From assembly GCA_963692995.1 (NCBI GenBank), contig OY843611.1, forward strand, positions 248,001 through 312,000: a DNA stretch of 64,000 nt, written 5' to 3'. Positions 50,707 to 58,592 of this stretch are shown here, piece by piece; the stretch's first letter is position 1; every line of letters starts with the position of its first letter. The notes beneath the pieces are model-generated. The model saw only the letters and a list, made by a program, of their open reading frames with translations. It ran no database searches and was not told the DNA's origin. The position numbers were made by a program, and so were the translations under genes. The stretch comes from Bin87 sp963692995. GTDB taxonomy: Bacteria; Chloroflexota; Dehalococcoidia; Lucifugimonadales; UBA3495.

Positions 50707-50991
50707 CTACGATGTTGCCGACTCGTTCTGGTACTTCTCCTGGTACTCCTGCAACAGGCCGGGCAGTAGGTCCGGGTTGGTGCGCGCGGCGGCGTTGAGG
50801 ACTGCCAGCATCTCGCTGGCTTCCTTGCGACCATCCTTGTGAGCTTCCTTGCGACCCTCCTTGCGGCCCTCTTCTCGAGCCTGTTCGATGCGGCGGCGGC
50901 GCTCTGCCAATGCGATAAACATTTTGACCCCCAGTTCAATTAAAATCGCCAGAGAGAGTGAGCTGAAGAGGCCCCACTCCCATAATCCCAT
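50707..50991 (-). CDS. Small membrane-anchored charged protein, unknown function
   Basis: The 94-residue protein has a membrane helix at residues about 5-27 (WGLFSSLSLAILIELGVKMF), then a strongly charged helix with repeated REEGRKEGRKEAHKDGRKEA, and a C-terminal LPGLLQEYQEKYQNE. It is built like the first gene of the window (8-442) and may belong to the same loose class of one-helix anchors. It lies 16 bp upstream of the CoA-transferase start, so co-expression is likely. No family was recognised. Confidence 0.55.
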   Translation of the reverse strand: MGLWEWGLFSSLSLAILIELGVKMFIALAERRRRIEQAREEGRKEGRKEAHKDGRKEASEMLAVLNAAARTNPDLLPGLLQEYQEKYQNESATS

Positions 50992-51018
50992 AATTGTTTC
51001 CGGCGTCTTATCCCAGCC

Positions 51019-51120
51019 TCAGGCATGGCCTTGCACCCATAGCGTCAACAGGTTGACGGGCCAGATGCCGAGGACGATAAACGGGATGTGCTTTACGGCA
51101 TCGCCGATGGGCAGGTCCAT
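51019..51120 (-). CDS. Possible 33-residue hydrophobic micropeptide
   Basis: A short frame from ATG 51120 to TGA 51019 encodes 33 residues, mostly hydrophobic (DAVKHIPFIVLGIWPVNLLT), compatible with one membrane helix. There is no clear ribosome site. It fills part of the gap between the SDR gene and the 94-residue protein and could equally be a chance frame. Confidence 0.25.
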   Translation of the reverse strand: MDLPIGDAVKHIPFIVLGIWPVNLLTLWVQGHA

Positions 51121-51179
51121 AATAGTCCATTGCCGGCGACGCTGGACCACACCGCCGGCGTGCGGTTGCGCTGGTTCGT

Positions 51180-51998
51180 CTAGTAATAAACGGCGTTGCC
51201 GGCGCCGCCGCCGGCGGCGATGAGCTCGCCGGTGACGGCCCAGGCCTTGTCGGAGGCCAGGAAGGCGGTGAGGTAGCCGATTTCCGAAGCGTCCACCATG
51301 CGGCAGATGTGGTTGCCGCGACCTGACCCGGGCGCGAAGTCTTGACGTTCCGCCTCCTCCGGCGAGACTCCCAACTGCTCGGCGCGGGCGGTCAGCAGGC
51401 TGGACGTGCGCTCGGTGCGGGTGGTGCCGGGGTGGATGCAGTTGACGGTGATGCCGAACTGGCCTAGCTGGGCGGCCAGGGTCTTGGTCATGTGCACCAG
51501 GGAGGTGTTGCGCGCGCCGCCGCTGAGGTTGCCGGCGTTGCGGGCGTTGAGGCCGCTGATGTTGATGATGCGCCCGTAGCCCTGGGCCTTGAGCAGCGGG
51601 ATGGCAGCCCGGGAGCAGCGCAGCGCGCCGACGAACTTCACGTCGAAATCGCTGATGAGTTCCTCGTCGATGAGGTCCTCAATGGGGCCGGTGGCCGAGG
51701 GCGAGCCGCCGGGCAGGGACGCGCTGTTGACCAGGATGTGCAGGCCGCCCAACTCGGCGGCGGCGGCGTTGATGACGCGGTCAACCGACTCGCGGTCGGT
51801 GGCGTCGAAGGACATGGGGATGGCGCGGCGGCCGGTGGTCTCGGCGATCTCGGCGGCGGCCCGCTCCAGGTCGGGCATGGAGCGCGAGCCGACCACCACG
51901 TCGGCGCCCTCCCGGGCCAGTTCCAGGGCAATGGCCTTGCCGATGCCACGGCTGGCTCCGCCCACAAACGCCAGTTTGCCTTCCAGTCCAAAATCCAT
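51180..51998 (-). CDS. SDR family oxidoreductase lacking the Tyr-x-x-x-Lys pair
   Basis: This 272-residue protein has a Rossmann fold with the SDR cofactor motif GGASRGIGKAIALELA, ILVNSASLPG and the Ser-containing RIINISGLNARNAG. At the place of YxxxK the sequence reads GGARNTSLVHMTKTLA. Counting back from the conserved TKTLA helix, Tyr is Gly and Lys is Asn. Such SDRs occur as a separate subgroup and may bind NAD(P) without classical activity. The rest (NCIHPGTTRTERTSSLL, AVTGELIAAGGGAGNAVYY) is normal. The downstream gap 50992-51179 holds a possible micropeptide. Confidence 0.85.
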   Translation of the reverse strand: MDFGLEGKLAFVGGASRGIGKAIALELAREGADVVVGSRSMPDLERAAAEIAETTGRRAIPMSFDATDRESVDRVINAAAAELGGLHILVNSASLPGGSPSATGPIEDLIDEELISDFDVKFVGALRCSRAAIPLLKAQGYGRIINISGLNARNAGNLSGGARNTSLVHMTKTLAAQLGQFGITVNCIHPGTTRTERTSSLLTARAEQLGVSPEEAERQDFAPGSGRGNHICRMVDASEIGYLTAFLASDKAWAVTGELIAAGGGAGNAVYY

Positions 51999-52155
51999 AA
52001 GGAATAGCCTCCGTTAGGCGCGAACGGGCCGGGGTTGGCGACGGGTTCGCGCGGATGGCGGCATTATACATTGGGCTTTGCAGAACGAGCGCGTTGCAGC
52101 ATGGAATGGGCAGTCGTTACAACGGGCGAATAATTGTGGCATTTGGCTTGCGTAA

Positions 52156-52461
52156 TTTATATCCAACGGAGACAGGCACTGCCCGGAAGACGACGCCGGC
52201 CGGCCAATCCCTCACACCTGTTTCAAGGCGCCTACGGGCGGCGGCAAGACCCTGCTGGACGCTGCCGCGTTGCAACGGCTAAGGGAGAACGACGCGCGGA
52301 TGCTCACCAACCAGTACAACCCGGTGTCCCACGTGGCCGGATCTGGCACAGGCGAAGCTGGACGCAGCGGTAGCGGCGTGACCTACGGCCGGCCGACAGG
52401 TTTGGCGGATGAGGAAATACTAGAACGATTGCTGGCGCTGAACCTGGAGCGAGCAGGGTGA
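52156..52461 (+). pseudogene. Remnant of a restriction-modification enzyme
   Basis: The frame opens after a TAA at 52153-52155 and has no start codon. It encodes a helicase Walker A segment HTCFKAPTGGGKTLLDAA, as in type III restriction or DEAD/DEAH subunits. After a short linker comes a tail YGRPTGLADEEILERLLALN plus LERAG, characteristic of the C-terminus of large class I DNA methyltransferases. Two unrelated ends in about 100 codons suggest that an internal deletion fused two genes of a lost restriction-modification locus. It lies directly before the DUF262 gene. Confidence 0.6.
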
Positions 52462-52919
52462 TTGACCCATCGGGATAGATTGGTTACAGTTTCGATGGGC
52501 TGGGCGCTACATTTCGACGGAATGGTATGGTGATGAGCGTGCGGTACTGGAGTATGCTCAAACTGAGTGATCCTGCACCGGCTGAATTTGTTAAGCCATC
52601 GTTGACTAACGAGAGGGCGTATGCTTGAACAATACACAGTTGCAGATATTTTGACTTGGTTGGAAGACAAAACCCTCGTCGTCAACCGGGAATTCCAGCG
52701 CAGCGACAAGGTCTGGCCCACTACCGCAAAGGTTTATCTGATGGACACCATCCTACGCGGAATGCCCATACCTAAGATATACATTCGGACACAAACCGAT
52801 GTGAACACTAGGCGCAGTTACCGGGAGGTCGTTGACGGGCAACAGCGCCTCATGGCAATCCAGTCGTTCGCACAGGACGAATTCACGCTGCGGCAAGCTG
52901 GCAACGACATTGAAGAGTT

Positions 52920-52927
52920 TGACGGAA
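52920..52927. repeat. Target site duplication, left copy
   Basis: TGACGGAA directly precedes the left end of the transposon and recurs at 55711-55718. Eight base pairs is the length typical of IS1595-family insertions. Confidence 0.9.
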
Positions 52928-52951
52928 GGCGATGCGCTGTTAGGGGCTTGA
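52928..52951. repeat. Left terminal inverted repeat of the IS1595-like element
   Basis: The 24-bp end starts GGCGATGCGCTGTTAGGGGC and is the exact reverse complement of 55687-55710. It contains the last four codons and the stop (52940-52942) of the methyltransferase-HNH gene. Confidence 0.92.
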
Positions 52952-54766
52952 GTTTGCAAGCGCGAATTGGATGCCGCGCCGCATAATCTGATCCATTGCA
53001 AATTGTAGGGCTACTGCTAAATCAACCAGGTCAGCAGCCTTGTCAACGTAAAGCAACCCGTTTTCACCGTTATGGCGCCGTAGCTCTTCCAGCGTCATCC
53101 GATTGCCTTTCACGCCGTTGCAGGTACGATGCAGCAACGCCAGGTTGTAAAGTTCATCGTCCCCGGGCGCGCCGGCCGTAGGCCGGCGCGCCCGGATGTG
53201 GTCCACTTCCAATAACGTCAAATCCAAAGAGCCGTTAGGCCGACGGGGTTCATAACCGCAGCCCCAGCACACTGGTCCGAACTTGTCCACTAGCAGTTGC
53301 TTGGCTTCGTCTTTCGTTATCCGCCCCGACCAGTTGGCGTTCTGTATGCTCCGACTGCGCCGCTGGCCTAAGCCCAAAGGGTCGATAGCAACATCAGGGT
53401 CAACGACATCCCGCTCCGGCAGTTCATTTGGACCAATGACATACCCATTGGTCCACTGCTGAGGCAGCTGAAAACCCTTGCGCTTTTTCACCAAGTCCCC
53501 CATGGCGTCTATGGTCGCATCGGTCATGCCAGTTAGCCGAATACCGTTGAGATAGAACCGGCGTTTGAGCATGGTCCAGCTGCGATAGGCCATGTCGCAG
53601 GCAACCCATTGCCGGCCTAATCGCTCGGCTGCGACGGCGGTGGTGGCACAGCCGGCAAAAACGTCCAGCACCATGTCGCCTGGGTTGCTGCTGGCCTTGA
53701 TTATGCGCTCGTACAGGCGCAACGGCTTTTGGGTGCTGTATCCCGCATCCTCGTTGCCGGACGCCATGGGTATGTCGGCAATAAAGTCGGTGGCCGCAAT
53801 GCCGTTGGTGGCGGATAAGTAAGTTTTGAGTTCTGGCACACCGTTGCGCGACCATGCAATCAAGCCGGCATCATCAAGCGCCTGCAATCGACTATGGACG
53901 CCGGGATAAGCGTCGGGCCAGTTGGGAATGAGGTTGTGTGTCACAATGTATCCGGCCATGATCCCCTTGGTTGGCGTCCGCCAATGATTGCCCTTAACAT
54001 TAGGATCGTAACCTCCCCAGGGTGTGCCGGATTCACCCTTACTGATTCCGGCTGCGTGCAAAGGGAGTTTGCGATATGAGCCTCTCCCGTCATTATCGTC
54101 ATATCGATACGTTTTGCGAACGTATTCCGGGTTGTGCGGTTGATATTGCTGGTTCCAGACGAAATCATCGCTTTTCGTGTAGTACAGAATATGATCCGAC
54201 ACACGCCCCCACTTTTTGGCATCCGACTTTCCACCACTGCGTTTCCACTTCAACTCATTGCGGAAATTGGCGGCGCCGAAAATCGCGCCTAATAACATCC
54301 GAAGGTAACTATTGGCGTGATCGCTACAATGCACGTACATGCTACCAGTCGGTTTCAATACCCTCTTGCATTCCAGCAACCGTACTGCCATGTAGGCGAT
54401 GTAGGCCGCCTCGTTTTCAGTGGCGCACGCTTCTACCGCCTCAATGATGGAATGAACTGCCGGGTAGTTATCCGCAATCGACATCTTCCACGCCGGATGT
54501 ACGTCGGTGTCCCAACTCCATATATCAGCAACCCGGGTTTCGCCGATGCCCTCGTTGTGAGCTGTTTTGTGCTTGCCAGCCAGCTCCTGTTCCTCAGCAA
54601 GTTCCGCCAGTGTAATCGGCGGCTTGGGCGGCTTTGCGAAGGTTTCGTTGGTAGCGAAGGGCGGGTCAATGGCAATCAGATCAACGCATTCGTTGTTGAT
54701 GGCCCGCAGAAACTGTAAGTTATCCATCACCGCCAACGTGCGATTGGCGACATTTAGCGTCCCCAT
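52940..54766 (-). CDS. DNA methyltransferase fused to an HNH endonuclease (transposon passenger)
   Basis: This 608-residue two-domain protein has a beta-class methyltransferase with motif IV AIDPPFATN at residue 34 and SAM motif I DVFAGCATTAVAAERLG near 365. Between them lie SMYVHCSDHANSYLRMLLGA and WKRSGGKSDAKKWGRVSDHI. An HNH domain follows near 495-560: CWGCGYEPRRPNG, LEVDHIRARRP and LLHRTCNGVKGN, the catalytic His lying in the DHI motif. One chain could thus modify and cut DNA, like single-polypeptide restriction enzymes, or the HNH could act otherwise. ATG 54766 has GGAGG upstream and overlaps the transposase end by 13 bp. The stop lies in the terminal repeat. Confidence 0.88.
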   Translation of the reverse strand: MGTLNVANRTLAVMDNLQFLRAINNECVDLIAIDPPFATNETFAKPPKPPITLAELAEEQELAGKHKTAHNEGIGETRVADIWSWDTDVHPAWKMSIADNYPAVHSIIEAVEACATENEAAYIAYMAVRLLECKRVLKPTGSMYVHCSDHANSYLRMLLGAIFGAANFRNELKWKRSGGKSDAKKWGRVSDHILYYTKSDDFVWNQQYQPHNPEYVRKTYRYDDNDGRGSYRKLPLHAAGISKGESGTPWGGYDPNVKGNHWRTPTKGIMAGYIVTHNLIPNWPDAYPGVHSRLQALDDAGLIAWSRNGVPELKTYLSATNGIAATDFIADIPMASGNEDAGYSTQKPLRLYERIIKASSNPGDMVLDVFAGCATTAVAAERLGRQWVACDMAYRSWTMLKRRFYLNGIRLTGMTDATIDAMGDLVKKRKGFQLPQQWTNGYVIGPNELPERDVVDPDVAIDPLGLGQRRSRSIQNANWSGRITKDEAKQLLVDKFGPVCWGCGYEPRRPNGSLDLTLLEVDHIRARRPTAGAPGDDELYNLALLHRTCNGVKGNRMTLEELRRHNGENGLLYVDKAADLVDLAVALQFAMDQIMRRGIQFALANSSP

Positions 54767-55632
54767 ATGCCGCCTCCAATAACGCGCACGGCAGATTCCA
54801 GCAGGTCGGCGAAAGGGTCTGCCGCGTGGCGGATGTTGTACTTGTAGCAGGCTTCCGCGATGTACTCGCCCATCCACCGACGGCTATAATGGTGATGAAT
54901 GCCGTACCAGGCCCGTTTCACCAACGACCAGAACCCCTCAATAGTATTGGTGTGGGATAACCCGCTGACGTAGTATTTGCCGTGATCAACGGTGGAGTGT
55001 CGCCCCATCTCCCGCCCAACGCGCCGGTAGGAAGGGAACTCGTCAGTCATCAGGTGAGCGTCAAAATCCACGTTGTCAGCGATGAACTCGGCGATGGTCC
55101 GACCGTCCACCCGGGCGCTGGGCCTAGCCACCACATCGCCGCCCCGTTCCACTGCGCCGATGACCGGGGTTTTGTCCGTGCCCCGACCCCGCTTGCCTTT
55201 ACTCCGGCCGCCCACGTAGGTTTCGTCAGCTTCCACGATGCCGCGTAGAAAATCCGCCTCGGCGTCGGCTTCGGCCATGGACCGGCGTATCCGCATCGCC
55301 AGATACCAGGCTGTATGCTTGTGCAAATCCAGATCACGGGCCAGTTGGTGGCTGGACAGGCTTTTCTTGGCGTTCTGCATTAGTGCAATAGCCAGGAACC
55401 ATTTCTGCAACGGAACCTTGGTCTTTTGCATCACCGTGCCGGACAGCACGTTAAAGGAGGACTTGCAGGCGTGGCAGTTCCAACGGCCGACGCGGCGCTT
55501 CTCCTGCTTGCGGGCTACATCGTCGCTGATACAATGGGGGCAAACTGGGGAGTCGCCCCAACGGACTTGCTCCAGATGCGCGATGCAGGCCGCTTGGTCG
55601 GGGAACCGCCGAAATATGCTGATTAGGGTCAT
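54754..55632 (-). CDS. IS1595 family (ISXO2-like) transposase
   Basis: This 292-residue protein has an N-terminal zinc ribbon (VCPHCISDD near residue 30, NCHACKSSFNVLSGTV near 52). A helical region KSLSSHQLARDLDLHKHTAW is followed by the ISXO2-like catalytic domain. Acidic residues are in VEADETYVGGRSKGKRGRG (about 134) and LMTDEFPSYRRVG (about 194), with the final motif HTNTIEGFWSLVKRAWYGIH (about 229). This matches the DDE/DDN-type catalytic set of the family. Length is normal and the frame intact. ATG 55632 (MTLISIF) is preferred; the frame extends 14 codons further. Confidence 0.95.
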   Translation of the reverse strand: MTLISIFRRFPDQAACIAHLEQVRWGDSPVCPHCISDDVARKQEKRRVGRWNCHACKSSFNVLSGTVMQKTKVPLQKWFLAIALMQNAKKSLSSHQLARDLDLHKHTAWYLAMRIRRSMAEADAEADFLRGIVEADETYVGGRSKGKRGRGTDKTPVIGAVERGGDVVARPSARVDGRTIAEFIADNVDFDAHLMTDEFPSYRRVGREMGRHSTVDHGKYYVSGLSHTNTIEGFWSLVKRAWYGIHHHYSRRWMGEYIAEACYKYNIRHAADPFADLLESAVRVIGGGIWGR

Positions 55633-55686
55633 GCCATCCTGCCTGCTTATTGGATGGTATGATTGTAGTAACAAAGAACTAAGATG

Positions 55687-55710
55687 TCAAGCCCCTAACA
55701 GCGCATCGCC
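55687..55710. repeat. Right terminal inverted repeat of the IS1595-like element
   Basis: It starts TCAAGCCCCTAACAGCGCAT and is the exact inverse of 52928-52951. It lies 55 bp upstream of the transposase start, so the promoter for the element must lie within these bases. Confidence 0.92.
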
Positions 55711-55718
55711 TGACGGAA
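55711..55718. repeat. Target site duplication, right copy
   Basis: TGACGGAA is identical to 52920-52927. The DUF262 reading frame resumes directly after it. Confidence 0.9.
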
Positions 55719-56474
55719 AACGATACTCGGAGTTGGATGAGGATAGCAAACTAAAGTTCCTGGAATATCCGCTGTCTGTTGAGCAGTTGCTGAATGCCAC
55801 CGACGCATACGTCTTTGACGTATTCCAGCGGCTGAACACCTACAACTACAACTTGTCCCCGCAGGAATTGCGACACGGGAAATATCATGGCGCTTTCCGG
55901 AACGCCGTAATTTCTACGTCAAAGCGTTGGGCTTTCTTGTGGGATAAATACAACGTCATCGGCAAGCGCGCCAGGGTGAGAATGGCTGACGACGAATTAA
56001 TGGCACAGCTATTCGGCGTCGTCTTGGAAGGGGTCACAGACGGCGGGCAACCGAAAATCAGACGACTATACGAAGCCTACGACGCAGAAATGCCGGAGTA
56101 CGTCCCAAGCCGTATAGATCGCATACTGGACTACATCATCAACAATCTCCCCGAGATATTGGAAACTGGCCTAGCTAGGTCGCCACACTGCCTGATACTG
56201 TTTGCGGCAGTCGCCCACGCAAAGTTTGGCATCCCGCCAGGGGACGTGGGAGACAATATGCCACCACGAGACGCACGCGCACTTACGGACGTTGCGGCCG
56301 CGGCGGCCAACCTCAGCACTCTGGCAGACGTACTGAACAGAGACACCAACGAAATCCCGGAGAGGTTCCACGAATTTCGTATTGCCTCGGCCGGCACTAC
56401 GCAGCGGATTAGGAGCCGGCGAATTAGATTTCAAATGTCCTGCAAAGCTTTGCTGCCTGACCCGATTTAGGAGT

Positions 56475-57104
56475 ATGCGAAAGAAGCCGCTGAACACGCT
56501 CTACGGGTCATACGCTGCCCGGAGCCGTTCCTTGATATTCTGGTCCCTAGCAGATTTGCCGGCAGACCCAGCAGAGATGGCAGTGTGCGAGCCCGTCCAT
56601 CGGGACGGCTTGTTGTTTCTGGTGGTGAGGCTACAGCACCTGTGGGGGGAGTTTTGCCGGGAGTTGGTCGTAAGGTCGGCCATCGGGGGCTGTGTGACGC
56701 GAACGGGAGTGTACGTGCCGTCAGCGCCTGGCGCGAACCACGTCCGCGACCTGCCAACCGTCACCAGTCAATTTACTAAACTGCCATTTACAGGTCCCAG
56801 GTCTCAATGGGAAGTACCGTCATTTGCAATAAACCAAGCCCGATTTTTGCAGGTAGCCAACCTCAACCAGATAATCCAAGGGCTGAGTGTGGTTAACGTC
56901 ATAGACTACTTGAAGCCCGTCAGGAACTTCATTGTCCATCCAAACGTGAGAACAAGCGCCAGATACGACCAAGCCGCCAGAAGTCTTGGTTTTCCGGGTT
57001 TTTCTCCAATCCGGTTGCTGAGCCAGAGCCTGCCGGGCGGAGCTGCCATTTTTGGCGTATGGATATCGCAACTGGAGACTGCGGCCTGGAACGCAGTGGC
57101 CTGA
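56475..57104 (+). CDS. HEPN-like protein, partner of the DUF262 gene
   Basis: The 209-residue protein begins 5 bp after the DUF262 stop, whose TAG forms part of the AGGAG ribosome site, so the two are a coupled pair. Near residue 155-165 it has LKPVRNFIVHPNVRTSARYD with R-x4-H (RNFIVH), the HEPN RNase motif, and a preceding helix FLQVANLNQIIQGLSVVNVI. This is the pattern of MAE_28990/MAE_18760-type HEPN nucleases often found with DUF262. It is probably an RNase effector of a defence module. Since its partner is broken, it may be poorly translated or uncontrolled. Family assignment is tentative. Confidence 0.65.
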   Translation: MRKKPLNTLYGSYAARSRSLIFWSLADLPADPAEMAVCEPVHRDGLLFLVVRLQHLWGEFCRELVVRSAIGGCVTRTGVYVPSAPGANHVRDLPTVTSQFTKLPFTGPRSQWEVPSFAINQARFLQVANLNQIIQGLSVVNVIDYLKPVRNFIVHPNVRTSARYDQAARSLGFPGFSPIRLLSQSLPGGAAIFGVWISQLETAAWNAVA

Positions 57105-57160
57105 ATCGAAGCTATCAACACGGTGGAAACATATTCATCAAGCCGACGTAGCTTGGAACG

Positions 57161-58393
57161 TTAAACCGCCCCCGCCCGCGCCAGCGCCGCCAGCTCCCGC
57201 GCCGGGTATCCGGCTAATCCCCCGTACACTTCCGCGTTGTGCTCGCCTAGCAGGGGCGCGCGGGTTAGTGTGGTGGGCGTCTCGCTGAGCCGGAAGGGGG
57301 AGCCGGTGTATTCCAGGGAGCCGGTGGCGGGGTGATCAACCCGGGTGTAGTAGCCGCGCTGGCGTTGCTGGGGGCTTTGGAAGACTTCGGCGGGAGTGTA
57401 GTAAGGAGCGATGGGGACGCCGTGGGCCTGGCCTTCGGCGTAAAGCCATTCGCGGGTATGCTGGGAGAACCAGTCGCGCAGGTGGCGGTTCAGCTCCGGG
57501 CCGTGGGTGGCCGGATCGCGGAACATCTCGGGCGTTGCCCAGTCGGGGTTGCCCATAAAAGCCAGCAGACCATCGAACTGGCGCGGCTCCAGCGTCAGCA
57601 GCTCCACGTAGCCGTCGGAGGCCGGCAGTACGCCGCCGACGCGGAAGTAGCGGGAGAAACGGGTTTCGGTGATGCCCTCCGACTCGTGGCGCTGGATGGG
57701 CATATAGCCTACGGATAGCTGCGCCTCCTGGGCCGAGGCATCCACCGTCTGACCCCGGCGGTTGCCCGCGCTGCCCAGGCGGCGATAGACGGCGGCTACT
57801 GCGCCCACGGCGGCGCTGAGGCCGGCCTGATAGTCGCCCATGTTGCCGCCGGCCACGATGGGAGGCCGGTCGGGGAAGGTGTCCAACGCGAGGCCGTTGG
57901 GCAGCAGCCAACCCTCGCCGCCGGCGTGGAAGGCTGCCAGGTGTCCGGCGTGGTAGTCGGCGTAGGGGCCGCGGCTTCCGAAGGGCGTAAGCGCGATTAC
58001 GATGACATCGGGATTGGCGGTGAGCAGCGACGCGCTGTCCAGTCCGACGGCGGCGGCGTTGGCGGGAGTATAGTCATGCGCCACCAGGTCCACGCGGGAT
58101 ACCAACTGTCGCAGCAGATCACGGCCAGCGGGATCGTGGAGGTTTAGGGTGATGCCCTTCTTGCCGGTGTTCAGGTAGAGGAACAGGCCGCTGCGCTCGG
58201 GATGGGGGATGTCGTTAGGGAATGGGCCACGGCGGCGGGATGGGTCGCCGCAGCCCGGCGGCTCCGCCTTGATGACCTCTGCTCCTAACGATGCCAGCAG
58301 CTTCCCGCAGTACGGGCCGGGGATGAGGGACGCAACCTCCAGGACGCGAAGATTAGGAAGAGCGACGAGTGACGGGTTATCAGTAGTGGTCAT
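57161..58393 (-). CDS. CaiB/BaiF family CoA-transferase
   Basis: This 410-residue class III CoA-transferase starts LRVLEVASLIPGPYCGKLLA then IKAEPPGCGDPSRRRGPFPN. The typical LYLNTGKKGITLNLHDPAGR, VDLVAHDYTPANAAAVGLDS and NPDVIVIALTPFGSRGPYAD follow, then the insert DYQAGLSAAVGAVAAVYRRL. The C-terminal part has HGVPIAPYYTPAEVFQSPQQ. The nucleophilic Asp position is not certain by eye. It is the third member in the window; each is flanked by different genes, so they probably serve different acids. Confidence 0.9.
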   Translation of the reverse strand: MTTTDNPSLVALPNLRVLEVASLIPGPYCGKLLASLGAEVIKAEPPGCGDPSRRRGPFPNDIPHPERSGLFLYLNTGKKGITLNLHDPAGRDLLRQLVSRVDLVAHDYTPANAAAVGLDSASLLTANPDVIVIALTPFGSRGPYADYHAGHLAAFHAGGEGWLLPNGLALDTFPDRPPIVAGGNMGDYQAGLSAAVGAVAAVYRRLGSAGNRRGQTVDASAQEAQLSVGYMPIQRHESEGITETRFSRYFRVGGVLPASDGYVELLTLEPRQFDGLLAFMGNPDWATPEMFRDPATHGPELNRHLRDWFSQHTREWLYAEGQAHGVPIAPYYTPAEVFQSPQQRQRGYYTRVDHPATGSLEYTGSPFRLSETPTTLTRAPLLGEHNAEVYGGLAGYPARELAALARAGAV

Positions 58394-58481
58394 ATATCGA
58401 AGAGCATAATGCGGTGCGGCACGATTCTATCACCGAACTCTGCTGCAAGATAGACGCCCCCTTGGGCGGCCGGCCCCGCCC

Positions 58482-58510
58482 TTGCGCCATCAGGCGATTT
58501 GCGCTAGCAT
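58482..58510 (+). promoter_or_regulatory. Candidate promoter of the Ni-SOD gene
   Basis: TTGCGC (58482-58487), a 17-bp spacer and TAGCAT (58505-58510) lie 82 bp before ATG 58593, leaving room for a leader. AAAGGAG lies just before the ATG. No Nur box was looked for systematically. Confidence 0.4.
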
Positions 58511-58592
58511 TTTTGCCGAGATCATGCGGCGCGCGACGGCAATTCGTCCCGCGTTTTCGCCGCTGAACTGAACGAAAAGGAGACTGCCCACG

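Larger units (their letters stand above)
52928..55710 (-). mobile_element. IS1595-like transposon carrying a methyltransferase-HNH gene
   Basis: This 2,783-bp element has perfect 24-bp inverted ends, an 8-bp target duplication (TGACGGAA) and two overlapping minus-strand genes: an ISXO2-like transposase, then a DNA methyltransferase with an HNH domain. It interrupts the DUF262 gene at its codon for the Lys of FDGK. All parts are intact, which suggests a young and possibly active copy. IS1595-family elements with passenger genes are known; this particular passenger architecture is discussed among the findings. Confidence 0.93.
52621..56470 (+). pseudogene. DUF262 (GmrSD-type) gene split by a transposon
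   Basis: Two halves, 52621-52927 and 55719-56470, are separated by the mobile element. Joining them after removing the element and one target copy gives a single 352-residue frame reading EEFDGKRYSELDED across the join. The N-terminal half shows the DUF262 core (NREFQRSDKVWPTTAKVYLM, GMPIPKIYIRT, EVVDGQQRLMAI with the D-G-Q-Q-R motif); the C-terminal half continues with VFDVFQRLNTYNYNLSPQEL. DUF262 proteins are ParB-like nucleotide hydrolases found in anti-phage defence such as GmrSD. No other damage is visible, so the disruption is recent. GAGAGGG precedes the ATG. Confidence 0.9.

Noticed and set aside
54767..54877. Longer N-terminus for the methyltransferase-HNH gene
   Set aside because: These codons overlap the transposase coding region; ATG 54766 has a proper GGAGG site and leads directly into the methyltransferase domain.
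55238..56470. Single 410-codon gene covering the DUF262 C-terminal half
   Set aside because: Its first 160 codons run antisense through the transposase and across the terminal repeat; the true gene begins at 52621 and is interrupted.
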